This document shows positions 30,953-39,375 of a DNA stretch of 41,870 nucleotides, in pieces. The position numbers were made by a program, and so were the translations under genes. The first letter of the stretch is position 1. Each line of letters begins with the position of its first letter. This DNA is from Rhodoferax sp. (lineage in GTDB: Bacteria; Pseudomonadota; Gammaproteobacteria; Burkholderiales; Burkholderiaceae_C): positions 1 to 41,870 of the forward strand of contig JAIFMR010000203.1 in assembly GCA_020048255.1 (NCBI GenBank). Direction: 5' to 3'. The notes under the pieces were generated by a model that did not search any database, was not told where the DNA came from, and saw nothing but the letters and a program-made list of their open reading frames with translations.

Positions 30953-31243
30953 TCAGCCCATGCGGGCCAACAAATCTTCCATGTCTTTGAGCATGGTTTC
31001 CACGCTACTGGCCTGGTCGTGCTCGGGTGACATGCACTGACCCAGTTCCTGCTCCATGAAACACATGGTCATGCGCAGGTAGGTGCTGTCCAACGCCTTG
31101 CGAACCGCAGAAAACTGTTGGCCAATTTTCTGGCAACTTTCACCCTCCTCGAGCATGCGCTGCACGCCACGAAGCTGCCCCTCCGCCCGTCGCAAGCGAT
31201 TGAGCAGCTCATTGCGAGCCACTTCATTGGTCAAGGTCGTCAT
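30953..31243 (-). CDS. CsoR/FrmR-family transcriptional repressor
   Basis: A 96-residue all-helical regulator of the DUF156 family, whose members sense copper, nickel, formaldehyde or persulfides by cysteines. From ATG 31243 (MTTLTNEVARNELLNRLRRA) the family block RLRRAEGQLRGVQRMLEEG is followed by Cys37. In copper CsoR a His and a second Cys follow about 25 and 29 residues later; here those places hold Phe62 and Glu66, while cysteines lie at 61 and 70. This argues against copper sensing and leaves a thiol-based mechanism, as in CstR, as the simplest idea. It is the last gene of the RND-SQR run and would repress it; I found no clear operator. Confidence 0.85.
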   Translation of the reverse strand: MTTLTNEVARNELLNRLRRAEGQLRGVQRMLEEGESCQKIGQQFSAVRKALDSTYLRMTMCFMEQELGQCMSPEHDQASSVETMLKDMEDLLARMG

Positions 31244-31316
31244 GGCATCGTCTTCTGCTTGAGAATCGCACTGCTTGGCCCCACTGGCGCCGGGCGCGGG
31301 TGGGCATCCATCCGGA

Positions 31317-31541
31317 TTACCGGGCGCAGCCCACAGCACTTTCAGGCACACCCAGCTTTTTCAGGATGATGCTCAAGGGGCAAAAGTTGGTGAAACCTGA
31401 CTGAAACAAGTTGGCACCCACAAAGGCGGTGAAAGCCAGCGCCCACTTACTGACGAACAGCGGGCTGCCCTCCACACCTAGCGCGAGCGAGAGCATGACA
31501 AAAAAGCCGGCGAAAACAAAAATATAACGTTGCACTGTCAT
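31317..31541 (-). CDS. DUF2892 (YgaP transmembrane-domain) small membrane protein
   Basis: A 74-residue protein with two hydrophobic stretches (about 5-24 and 32-50) and the family ending NLFQSGFTNFCPLSIILKKLG, with a Cys in FCP. This is the membrane part found in YgaP, where a rhodanese domain is attached; here the rhodanese is absent. The start is ATG 31541 with GGAG 8 bases before it; a TTG 18 bases upstream is less likely. It lies 22 bases after the SQR-like gene and before the CsoR-family gene. DUF2892 proteins often sit among sulfur-handling genes, but their function is unknown. Confidence 0.82.
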   Translation of the reverse strand: MTVQRYIFVFAGFFVMLSLALGVEGSPLFVSKWALAFTAFVGANLFQSGFTNFCPLSIILKKLGVPESAVGCAR

Positions 31542-31563
31542 TTCATAACTCCATTTCAAAAAA

Positions 31564-32850
31564 TTATTTATTTAACCGATTGATGCCCAAAAGACCCATG
31601 ATGTACTTCTCGTAGATGGGCTCAGATGTGCCCTTTTTAAGCTTGCGCATGAAGTATTTTTCGTAGGCAATTTTGGCCAGGTGCACCCACTTGCCTTTCT
31701 TGAACCAATTTACATTGCGCGGGGGGATCTGAGGTAAAGCCACAAAAGCGGCGCCCGTGTCACCCATGTCGGCCAGGCAGACGGCATTCCAGGTGCCCTT
31801 GGCAACGGCTGACTTGCCTACCAACTCATCGGCAAGATTGTGGCAAATGGCCGTCATCATGCTCTCGATCATGTAACCAGTTTTCGGCGTGCCGGTGGCC
31901 ACCGGCGTCACCTCAACGGGCGGAATCGCAACGCATACACCAGCTGAGAAGATGTTGCGATACGCCTTGCTGCGCTGGAATTCATCGATCAGGACCATGC
32001 CGCGCGGATTGCACAGCTTGGGCACCGCAGCCACCGCATCCACACCCTTGAAAGCCGGCAGCATCATGGACAACTTGAAGCCGACTTCGTGGTCTTTCAA
32101 CGGGTTCCCCTGGTCGTCGAGTTGCGTCACAAACATCTTGCCCTCTTCAACCCGGGTGGTTTTGGCGTTGGTGATCCACTTCATGTCACGCCCACGCAGT
32201 TCGGACTCCAGCATCGATTTGCTGTCACCCACACCGCCCAGACCCAGGTGCCCAATGTAGGGCTCGGACGTCACAAAGGTCATGGGGACTTTGTGCCGCA
32301 ATTTACGACGGCGCAAATCAGTGTCCAGAATAAAGGCGAACTCGTACGCTGGACCAAAACAACTCGCGCCGGGCATGGCGCCAATCACCAACGGACCCGG
32401 GTTCTCCAGAAATTTTTGGTAGTCTGCAAAAAAGGCCTGCGCGTGGTCGATGTGACAAATCGAGTGGGTCATGCCACCACCGCCCGAGGCGACGGGCCCG
32501 GCTCCCGCCACTTCATCAAATGCCAGTTTGGGGCCAGTAGCAATCACCAGATAGTCGTAATCCAGCGTTTCCCCGTCCACCAGTGTGAGTTTGTTGGCAT
32601 CGGCGTCAATGACCGTTACCGCCTTGGCAATGAACCCGATCTTTTTACGGGTCAGGTAGGGTGCAATCGGCAGCGTGACGGCTTCGCGGTCGCGCCAACC
32701 CACAGCAACCCACGGGTTACTGGGCACAAATTGAAAATAGTCCGTGGTGTTGACGACCGTGATGCGATGCTCCGGGGGAAGCATTTCACGCAGTTCATAG
32801 GCTGCAGGCATACCACCGATGCCTGCTCCCATGATGACGATATGAGCCAT
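31564..32850 (-). CDS. Sulfide:quinone oxidoreductase-like flavoprotein
   Basis: FAD enzyme of the SQR/flavocytochrome c family, which oxidises sulfide to sulfane sulfur and passes electrons to quinone at the inner membrane. 428 residues. The FAD-binding motif is VIMGAGIGGMPAAYEL at 5-20, followed by YLVIATGPKL, FSAGVCVAIPP and TGTPKTGYMIESM. Cysteines 132, 164 (GASCFGPAYE) and 358 (AVCLADMGDTG) have nearly the same spacing as the Cys128/160/356 triad of Acidithiobacillus SQR, from memory. The C-terminal basic/aromatic helices (residues 382-415) could anchor it to the membrane. Lies 14 bases after the RND pump gene. Confidence 0.85.
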   Translation of the reverse strand: MAHIVIMGAGIGGMPAAYELREMLPPEHRITVVNTTDYFQFVPSNPWVAVGWRDREAVTLPIAPYLTRKKIGFIAKAVTVIDADANKLTLVDGETLDYDYLVIATGPKLAFDEVAGAGPVASGGGGMTHSICHIDHAQAFFADYQKFLENPGPLVIGAMPGASCFGPAYEFAFILDTDLRRRKLRHKVPMTFVTSEPYIGHLGLGGVGDSKSMLESELRGRDMKWITNAKTTRVEEGKMFVTQLDDQGNPLKDHEVGFKLSMMLPAFKGVDAVAAVPKLCNPRGMVLIDEFQRSKAYRNIFSAGVCVAIPPVEVTPVATGTPKTGYMIESMMTAICHNLADELVGKSAVAKGTWNAVCLADMGDTGAAFVALPQIPPRNVNWFKKGKWVHLAKIAYEKYFMRKLKKGTSEPIYEKYIMGLLGINRLNK

Positions 32851-32864
32851 GTTGTCTCCTGATG

Positions 32865-35800
32865 TTATGAAAGATGACCGACAGAAACAGCCGCGTCTGT
32901 GTGCGGCTTGATACGGCGCCAGTACAGCGCGTAATACAGTACCGGAATGACCACCAAGGTGAGTACGGTGGATACCAAAATACCAAAAATCAGCGAGATC
33001 GCCAGACCATTGAAGATTGGATCATCCAAAATAAAGAAGGCACCGATCATGGCCGCCAAACCGGTCAGGGCGATGGGTTGGGCACGCACTGCGGCCGATT
33101 GAACAACCGCGTCTTTGAAGTCCACTCCTTGAGAGATCTGCAGCTCAATGAAGTCCACCAGCAAAATCGAATTGCGCACGATGATGCCTGCCAGCGCAAT
33201 CATGCCAATCATGGACGTGGCGGTGAACTGCGCTCCCAGCAAAGCATGACCGGGCATGACACCGATGATGGTCAGTGGAATCGGTGCCATGATCACCAGC
33301 GGCGTCAAATAACTTTTGAACTGTGCCACCACCAGCAGGTAAATCAGAATCAAGCCGACGCCGTACGCTGCACCCATGTCACGGAAAGTTTCATAGGTGA
33401 TCTGCCACTCGCCATCCCACTTGATGGAATACTGCCGATACGGGTCCGACGGCTGGTTAATCCAGTATTCACCGAGTTCACCGGTGCCGGGCAGCGCCGC
33501 CTCAGCCAAGTGTGTACGAATATCAAACAGCCCATACAAAGGGGAATCAAGCTTGCCTGACATGTCTCCGTACACATAACTCACAGCCTGCAAATCCTTG
33601 GTGAACAAGGGTTTGTCAATGATGCCGTATTCCACCTGAACCAACTCGGACAGGGGCACCAACTTGCCATTGGCAGCACGCATGGGCAGCGCCAAAATCG
33701 CCTCCAGACCGACCTGGTCTGCCAAAGGCAACTGCAGGCGCACGGGCACCGGGTATTTGGTCTGCTCATCATGCAAGAAGGCGACATCGGAGCCCGACAG
33801 GGCCATCGCTGCCGTTTGGGCAATGGCCGCCACCGGTATCCCCAGGGACTCAGCGCGCTGACGCTGCACCCGCAGATAAGCGCGCGGCGCGTTCGCCTGC
33901 AGCGAGGTGTCCACACCCACAATGTCTGGCGTTTTGGTAAAGGCCTGCGCAATGCGCGCAGCCAACTGCTGACGACCCGCTTCATCTGGGCCATACACCT
34001 CTGCCACCAACGGCGACATCACCGGAGGGCCGGGTGGCACCTCGACCACTTTGATGCGCGCGCGATGGCGCTGACCGATATTTTCCAACTCGGGGCGCAA
34101 ACGCTGTGCAATGGCGTGACTTTGGTCGTCGCGATGATGCTTGTCGACCAGGTTCACCTGCAAATCGCCCTGCTCGGCATCCGCTCGCAAGTAGTACTGG
34201 CGCACCAGCCCGTTGAAAGTGATCGGCGACGCCGTGCCAGCATAGGCCTGCAGGTTGAGCACCTCGGGCTGTTTGGACAAGTACGCCCCCAGCTCGTGCA
34301 ACACGGCTGCGGTGTTTTCAAGGGGCGTGCCACTGGGCATTTCAACCACCACCTGGAACTCGCTCTTGTTGTCAAACGGCAGCATCTTCAAAACCACCCA
34401 TTGCACCAGGGTCAAGCCCACCGACAACAGCAGTGCCACCACAATGCCGATCAATAAGAGCCAACGCTTGCGGGCACTCTCCAGAAACGGTGTCAGCACC
34501 CGTGCAAACAGCCTTTGCAGCTTGGAGCTCATCCCGGAGGCCTTCTCCGGCGTGTGTGCTGCATCATGCTGGCGCATCAATTTGAGTGCCAGCCAGGGCG
34601 TGATGGTGAAAGCGATGCCCAAAGAAATCGCCATGCCCAAGCTGGCATTGATCGGGATGGGGCTCATGTACGGCCCCATGAGTCCACTGACAAAAGCCAT
34701 CGGCAACAAGGCCGCAATCACCGTCAGGGTGGCCAAAATGGTCGGCCCGCCCACCTCGTCCACAGCAACCGGAATGATCTGGCGCAGGGTATCGTGGGGC
34801 CTGAGCTGCTGGTGCCGGTGTATGTTCTCCACCACCACAATCGCGTCATCAACCAAAATACCGATCGAAAAAATCAGCGCAAACAGCGACACCCGGTTTA
34901 AAGTGAAGCCCCAGGCCCAGGACGCAAACAAGGTGGCCATCAGCGTCAAAATGACTGCAGCGCCGACAATCACCGCCTCGCGGCGACCCAGGGCAAAACC
35001 CACCAGCAAAATCACCGAACCCGTGGCAAAAGCCAGCTTCTGAATCAGCTTATTGGCTTTTTCTGCGGCAGTTTCACCGTAATCACGGGTGATGGTGGTT
35101 TGAATATCGGCGGGAATCACCGAATTGCTCAACTCAGCAATACGGGCGCGTACCGCACTCGACACATCCACCGCGTTGGTCCCAGGTTTCTTGGTGACAG
35201 TCAGCGTCAATGCCGGATAAACACCGCCCGCCTCGCCAGCGGAAGGAGCCACTGCCATGCCCGGGCCAGATGCACCCGCCCCTGGCGTGAACCAGACGTA
35301 GCGCAAGGGTTGCTGCGCGCCGGTCTCAATGCGCGCGACCTCCCGCAAAAAAACCGGCGCGCCTTTGCTGACACCGACCACCAGGTCACCCACATCTTCA
35401 GCCGAGCGCAAAAACTCGCCGGTTTCCACCCGCAACATTTGCCCCTGGGTGCCACTTGTATCAAACACCACGCCCGCAGGCATACTGACATTGGCACCGG
35501 CCAACATGTTTTTGAGCGATAACAGGTCAACCCCGCGCTCACGCAGGCGAGCCGGATCAAGCCAGACATGCACGGCACGGCCCGGGCCGCCAATGGTCTG
35601 CACTTCACGGGTGCCGGGCACACGCTTGATTTCGGCCTCCATCGTGTGTGCAATGCGTTCCAGGTCCGCTGCAGCCGTCTCGCCCCGACTCCACATCGTC
35701 ACCGCCAGAACCGGAACGTCATCAATCCCTTTGGGTTTGACAATCGGGCTCAAGGTGCCCAGGTCGCGCGGCAGCCAGTCCTGGTTTGCATTGAGCACAT

Positions 35801-36161
35801 CGTACAAACGCACCAGCGCCTCGGTGCGTGGCACACCCACCTTGAACTGCACCGTCATCAGTGCCATGCCAGGCCGGGCCACGGAATAGGTGTGCTCAAT
35901 GTCGGCTATTTGACTCAGCACCTGCTCCGCCGGACGCGCCACCATATTCTGCACATCGACACTGCTGGCACCCGGAAACGGAATCAGCACGTTGGCCATG
36001 GTGACGTTGATCTGCGGTTCCTCTTCGCGCGGTGTCACCAGCACAGAGAACAAGCCCAGCAACAAGGCCAGCAGCGCCAGCAAGGGCGTGATGGTGTTGA
36101 GCTTGAACGCCCGGGCCAGTTGCCCAGACACCCCCAGCTTCGGATGTTTATGCATACTCAT
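32865..36161 (-). CDS. RND-family efflux pump, inner-membrane permease
   Basis: A 1098-residue AcrB-like proton-driven exporter with 12 spans and two large periplasmic loops. The fourth-span proton relay GILVDDAIVVVEN has Asp438 and Asp439, equal to Asp407/408 of AcrB. In the tenth span the usual Lys (AKNAIL) is replaced by Arg996 (VRNSILLVDF). The sequence begins at ATG 36161 one base after the adaptor stop. It lacks the metal-site Met/Glu pattern I would expect of CusA/CzcA, and no outer-membrane channel gene follows, so it would borrow a TolC. The substrate is unknown; next to an SQR, a sulfur compound or quinone-derived toxin is possible. Confidence 0.92.
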   Translation of the reverse strand: MSMHKHPKLGVSGQLARAFKLNTITPLLALLALLLGLFSVLVTPREEEPQINVTMANVLIPFPGASSVDVQNMVARPAEQVLSQIADIEHTYSVARPGMALMTVQFKVGVPRTEALVRLYDVLNANQDWLPRDLGTLSPIVKPKGIDDVPVLAVTMWSRGETAAADLERIAHTMEAEIKRVPGTREVQTIGGPGRAVHVWLDPARLRERGVDLLSLKNMLAGANVSMPAGVVFDTSGTQGQMLRVETGEFLRSAEDVGDLVVGVSKGAPVFLREVARIETGAQQPLRYVWFTPGAGASGPGMAVAPSAGEAGGVYPALTLTVTKKPGTNAVDVSSAVRARIAELSNSVIPADIQTTITRDYGETAAEKANKLIQKLAFATGSVILLVGFALGRREAVIVGAAVILTLMATLFASWAWGFTLNRVSLFALIFSIGILVDDAIVVVENIHRHQQLRPHDTLRQIIPVAVDEVGGPTILATLTVIAALLPMAFVSGLMGPYMSPIPINASLGMAISLGIAFTITPWLALKLMRQHDAAHTPEKASGMSSKLQRLFARVLTPFLESARKRWLLLIGIVVALLLSVGLTLVQWVVLKMLPFDNKSEFQVVVEMPSGTPLENTAAVLHELGAYLSKQPEVLNLQAYAGTASPITFNGLVRQYYLRADAEQGDLQVNLVDKHHRDDQSHAIAQRLRPELENIGQRHRARIKVVEVPPGPPVMSPLVAEVYGPDEAGRQQLAARIAQAFTKTPDIVGVDTSLQANAPRAYLRVQRQRAESLGIPVAAIAQTAAMALSGSDVAFLHDEQTKYPVPVRLQLPLADQVGLEAILALPMRAANGKLVPLSELVQVEYGIIDKPLFTKDLQAVSYVYGDMSGKLDSPLYGLFDIRTHLAEAALPGTGELGEYWINQPSDPYRQYSIKWDGEWQITYETFRDMGAAYGVGLILIYLLVVAQFKSYLTPLVIMAPIPLTIIGVMPGHALLGAQFTATSMIGMIALAGIIVRNSILLVDFIELQISQGVDFKDAVVQSAAVRAQPIALTGLAAMIGAFFILDDPIFNGLAISLIFGILVSTVLTLVVIPVLYYALYWRRIKPHTDAAVSVGHLS

Positions 36162-36162
36162 C

Positions 36163-37176
36163 TCACTGCGCAGCTGCAGGCGCCGGGGCGGCGACCTGTG
36201 CCCCCTTCAAACCTGCATTGACCGGGTTCAGCGCAACGCGGTCGGCTTCAGTCAGCCCCGCCAGCACTTCCACGCCCTGGCTGCCATGATCCGCACCCAG
36301 ACGCACCGCCTTCAACGCAAAGCCCTGGCCCACCACCACATACACGGCCGTCAATTCACCGCGGCGCAACACGGCCGCACCCGGCACCACCAAGCGCCGG
36401 TCCTGACCTGCCGCAAACCGGACACGAATCTGTTGGCCCGGGGTGAGCCCCTGCGCTGATTGCACCGGCAGATCAAGCCGCCACTCAATGGTTTGCGACA
36501 CCGGATCAGCACTCGGGAGTTGCTGCGTCAGCGTCGGACGAACCCACTGCTGTGCGCCATCGGCAGTCGGCACCTGAACTTCAACCGTCATGCCACCCGA
36601 TAGGGACTTGGATCGTGACACCGGAACCTGCACCACTGCACGCAGGGGCGATGGTGCATACAAGCTCAGCAAAGGCTTGCCTGGCAGCGCCAGGTCACCC
36701 ACCTCGGCTTCGGTCTGCCAAACCCAGGCATCAAACGGTGCTGTCACACGCGTAAATCCTTGCGACAGGCCGGCCTGCTTCATGGAAGCGTTGGCCTGGT
36801 CGCGTGCAGCCTGGGCCGATTTGAGTTGGGCCTGAGCTGAATCCAGCGCCGCCATGCTCACAAAACCTTGGGCACGCAAATCGCGCGTGCGGTCAAAACT
36901 GGCTTGGGCGTTGCTCAATTCAGCCTGCGCCTGGGCCACCTGCGCCTGACCGCGCTGCACCCCAGTTTGCGCTTCGCGATCATCCACCGTGGCCAGCAAT
37001 TGCCCCGCGCGCACTTTGTCGCCGGCTTTGACCAAGAGGGCGGTCAGCCGGCCGGACACTTGTGCCGACACCGTGCTTTGCTTGACCGGGTGCACCACCC
37101 CATCCATCTCAAAACCATGCCCCACCGCTTTGATCTGAACCGGAACAACGGGCACCTGAACACGGCCTTGAGCCAA
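36163..37176 (-). CDS. RND efflux periplasmic adaptor (membrane fusion protein), start region damaged
   Basis: Links the RND pump to an outer-membrane channel. Family layout: lipoyl/barrel-sandwich halves (HPVKQSTVSAQVSGRLTALL and FTRVTAPFDAWVWQTEAEVG), a coiled-coil hairpin between them (about 75-145), beta-barrel and membrane-proximal domains. The first usable start is TTG at 37176. But the frame stays open upstream to 37245 and encodes a clear signal peptide (RLSLTLLAALFSTSFALAQG). No ATG, GTG or TTG lies between the in-frame TAA (37246-37248) and that peptide. So the true start has been lost by a rearrangement, deletion or sequence error, or a non-standard codon is used. Without the signal peptide the adaptor could not reach the periplasm. 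Confidence 0.85.
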   Translation of the reverse strand: MAQGRVQVPVVPVQIKAVGHGFEMDGVVHPVKQSTVSAQVSGRLTALLVKAGDKVRAGQLLATVDDREAQTGVQRGQAQVAQAQAELSNAQASFDRTRDLRAQGFVSMAALDSAQAQLKSAQAARDQANASMKQAGLSQGFTRVTAPFDAWVWQTEAEVGDLALPGKPLLSLYAPSPLRAVVQVPVSRSKSLSGGMTVEVQVPTADGAQQWVRPTLTQQLPSADPVSQTIEWRLDLPVQSAQGLTPGQQIRVRFAAGQDRRLVVPGAAVLRRGELTAVYVVVGQGFALKAVRLGADHGSQGVEVLAGLTEADRVALNPVNAGLKGAQVAAPAPAAAQ

Positions 37177-37244
37177 CGCGAATGAAGTCGAAAACAGTGC
37201 GGCCAGCAGCGTCAGGCTGAGCCGGCAAGTGGCACCGTGGATCG

Positions 37245-37250
37245 ATTATA
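37245..37250 (-). promoter_or_regulatory. Consensus -10 box before the RND adaptor
   Basis: The minus strand shows TATAAT with a preceding TCTAA; no good -35 hexamer at 16-18 bases. Transcription from it would begin within the signal-peptide codons of the adaptor, downstream of where its start codon should be, another sign that the sequence around 37240 is abnormal. Confidence 0.4.
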
Positions 37251-37335
37251 TTAGAAGACCGCCTTTCGGCACGAATCTCCGAAGAAAGACCTCACTTCAA
37301 CTCGCAAAACCGCTCTGCACTGGCGCAGGCATGAC

Positions 37336-37827
37336 TCAAAACGGAATATCGTCGTCCATGTCATCAAAGCTACTGGCGGGTCGCGCAGCTGGCGCAGGTG
37401 CCGGGCGCGCAGCCGGGGCACTGGGGCGGGCCGCGGCTGGAGCTGGCCGGGAATACCCCCCACCTTCATCGTCGGCACTGGGCTCACCTCTGCCTTCGCG
37501 TCCACCCAGCAGTTGCATCTCATTGGCGATGATGTCGGTGGCGTATTTCTCAATGCCATCCTTGTCGGTGTACTTTCGCGTCTTGATGCGGCCTTCGACA
37601 TAAACCGGGTTGCCCTTTTTCAGATATTGGCTGGCAATTTCAGCCAGACGACCAAAAAATGTCACCCGGTGCCACTCGGTCTCTTCCACCATTTCACCGG
37701 TTTTGCCTTTGTAACGACTGCTGGTGGCGATGGTGATGTTGGCCACCGGGTCGCCGCTGGGCAAATAACGCACCTCGGGGTCGCGGCCCAGGTTGCCAAC
37801 AAGAATGACTTTATTTACAGAGGCCAT
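37336..37827 (-). CDS. ssb: Single-stranded DNA-binding protein
   Basis: Coats single-stranded DNA in replication, repair and recombination. From ATG 37827 (MASVNKVILVGNLGRDPEVR) it has 163 residues: the OB-fold through about residue 110 (EWHRVTFFGRLAEIASQYL, VYVEGRIKTRKYTDKDGIEK), a Gly/Pro/Ala-rich linker, and the acidic tip DDMDDDIPF that binds partner proteins. It follows the MFS gene by 30 bases and lies near uvrA, an arrangement common in betaproteobacteria. A TTG 18 bases upstream is a less likely start. Confidence 0.96.
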   Translation of the reverse strand: MASVNKVILVGNLGRDPEVRYLPSGDPVANITIATSSRYKGKTGEMVEETEWHRVTFFGRLAEIASQYLKKGNPVYVEGRIKTRKYTDKDGIEKYATDIIANEMQLLGGREGRGEPSADDEGGGYSRPAPAAARPSAPAARPAPAPAARPASSFDDMDDDIPF

Positions 37828-37857
37828 GGTGATCCTAAATTGCAAACGATCACTTTA

Positions 37858-39051
37858 TCAGGCTTTGGCAGGGGGCAAAGAGCTGACCGACGCGGGCGCC
37901 TGCATCGGCCAGGCGACCAGCAACCACAAAATCATCAAAGCAGCACACCCGGCAAACAGAACACTGGCTCCACCATGCTTCATGACCCACCCGCCCACCA
38001 TGCCACCGGCAAAAAAACCCAGCGATTGCAATGTGTTGTACACCCCGATGGCCGCGCCCCGCGCCCGCGGCGGCGCCAGACGCGACACCATGCTGGGCTG
38101 ACTGGCTTCAAGCACATTGAAACCATAAAAAAACACAAACAACAAAGCACCCACCCCCATCAATCCGGGCGCGGACCCCACCTCAAGCCACAGACCGATC
38201 TCTACCAGAGCCAAGAGTCCGATCGACGTTAAGAACACGGCGCGCAAGTAGCCGCGCTTTTCCAGCTGAAACAAGCTGCCGCCCATCACCACAAAAGAGC
38301 CGAGAACCGCCGGCAGGTAGACCTGCCAATGGTGATCGCGTGCCAGCCCCGCCTGCACCAGCATGGCCGGCAGAGCCAGCCACATCGCCAGTTGCACCGC
38401 GTGCAACACAAACACGCCAAAGTTCAGCCGCAGCAGCGCGCTGGAGTGCAGCACATCCGCCAGGCGGCCACGGGGCTGATTCTTGTGCTCCAGCGGTTCT
38501 GGCGGAACCCACCAGATCACGGCAGCCACGCCCAAAACAGCCAGCAGCGCCGTCAAGCCAAAAATACCCACCAGCCCGATCCAGCCGGCCAACACGGGCG
38601 CGGCCACCAGCGACAGCGCAAACATCAAACCAATGCTGCCACCCACCAGCGCCATCGATTTGGTGCGCACCGCGTCACGCGTCTGGTCGGCCAGCAAGGC
38701 CGTCACCGCAGCCGATACCGCACCCGCACCCTGCACCGCACGCCCGATCGCCAACCACGTCAAGGTGGGCGCCAACGCCGCCACCAGGCTGCCCGCAGCA
38801 AACAGCAGCAAGCCAAAAACAATCACCGGCTTGCGGCCCAGCCGGTCAGAGGCCAGCCCGTAGGCAAACTGCAACAGGGCCTGTGTCAGGCCATAGATCC
38901 CCATGGTCAAACCGATCATGGCTGCGTCATCACCTCCCGGGTAACGCGCCGCCTCGATGGCAAAAACCGGCAGAATCAAAAACAGCCCCAGCATGCGCAA
39001 CCCGAAGATCGAGGCCAGCGACAAGCTGGCGCGCCATTCAAGTGCCGTCAT
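37858..39051 (-). CDS. MFS transporter (drug:proton antiporter type)
   Basis: A 397-residue inner-membrane exporter with 12 predicted spans. Blocks: SLASIFGLRMLGLFLILPVF (span 1), GLASDRLGRKPVIVFGLLLF (the MFS loop 2-3 signature) and RAVQGAGAVSAAVTALLADQT (span 5 drug-antiporter-like motif). The chosen start ATG 39051 (MTALEWRASLSLASIFGLRM) matches relatives I remember; ATG 39126 would add 25 hydrophilic residues. Neither has a clear ribosome binding site. Substrate unknown. Divergent from uvrA and directly upstream of ssb, which is its usual place in this group. Confidence 0.9.
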   Translation of the reverse strand: MTALEWRASLSLASIFGLRMLGLFLILPVFAIEAARYPGGDDAAMIGLTMGIYGLTQALLQFAYGLASDRLGRKPVIVFGLLLFAAGSLVAALAPTLTWLAIGRAVQGAGAVSAAVTALLADQTRDAVRTKSMALVGGSIGLMFALSLVAAPVLAGWIGLVGIFGLTALLAVLGVAAVIWWVPPEPLEHKNQPRGRLADVLHSSALLRLNFGVFVLHAVQLAMWLALPAMLVQAGLARDHHWQVYLPAVLGSFVVMGGSLFQLEKRGYLRAVFLTSIGLLALVEIGLWLEVGSAPGLMGVGALLFVFFYGFNVLEASQPSMVSRLAPPRARGAAIGVYNTLQSLGFFAGGMVGGWVMKHGGASVLFAGCAALMILWLLVAWPMQAPASVSSLPPAKA

Positions 39052-39375
39052 AACTGTCGAAGAGGAGGCGCTGGCAGAGACCAGAGCAGGGTTCACTTGA
39101 GACAAAGAATTTCTCCGAAAACACATCGACAACCCACACCGGGTTGCTGCGGCCGGATTGTCACTGATCAGGCTGGGTGCAGCGCGGTGAGGGTGCTGCG
39201 TGGCCAAATTGTGGTTTAGCGGGATAGGGCGCCACACTCAGCCGGGCATCAACCCCAAAGGATTGAACACACGACTTTGAATCGCACCCGGATTGGGCGG
39301 CAAAACTCCAGCTTGACTATCATGGTGGGTTTTCCGGTGTATTTTCACCGCCCCTCATTTGTAAGCCGCCCCGCC
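39052..39375. other. Divergent region between the MFS gene and uvrA
   Basis: 324 bases. On the plus strand TTGACT at 39313-39318 could be a -35 box with GTGTAT 18 bases on as a weak -10. CGGTG-TATTTT-CACCG at 39335-39350 is a short inverted repeat. I find no CTGT-N8-ACAG LexA box. No RNA gene is seen. Confidence 0.4.

Noticed and set aside
39322..39324. ATG 39322 as the uvrA start
   Set aside because: It is in frame but has no ribosome binding site, overlaps the only plausible promoter, and adds 18 residues unlike UvrA; TTG 39376 fits better.
39300..39375. A LexA (SOS) box before uvrA
   Set aside because: I searched for CTGT-N8-ACAG and found none; the short CGGTG/CACCG inverted repeat does not fit.
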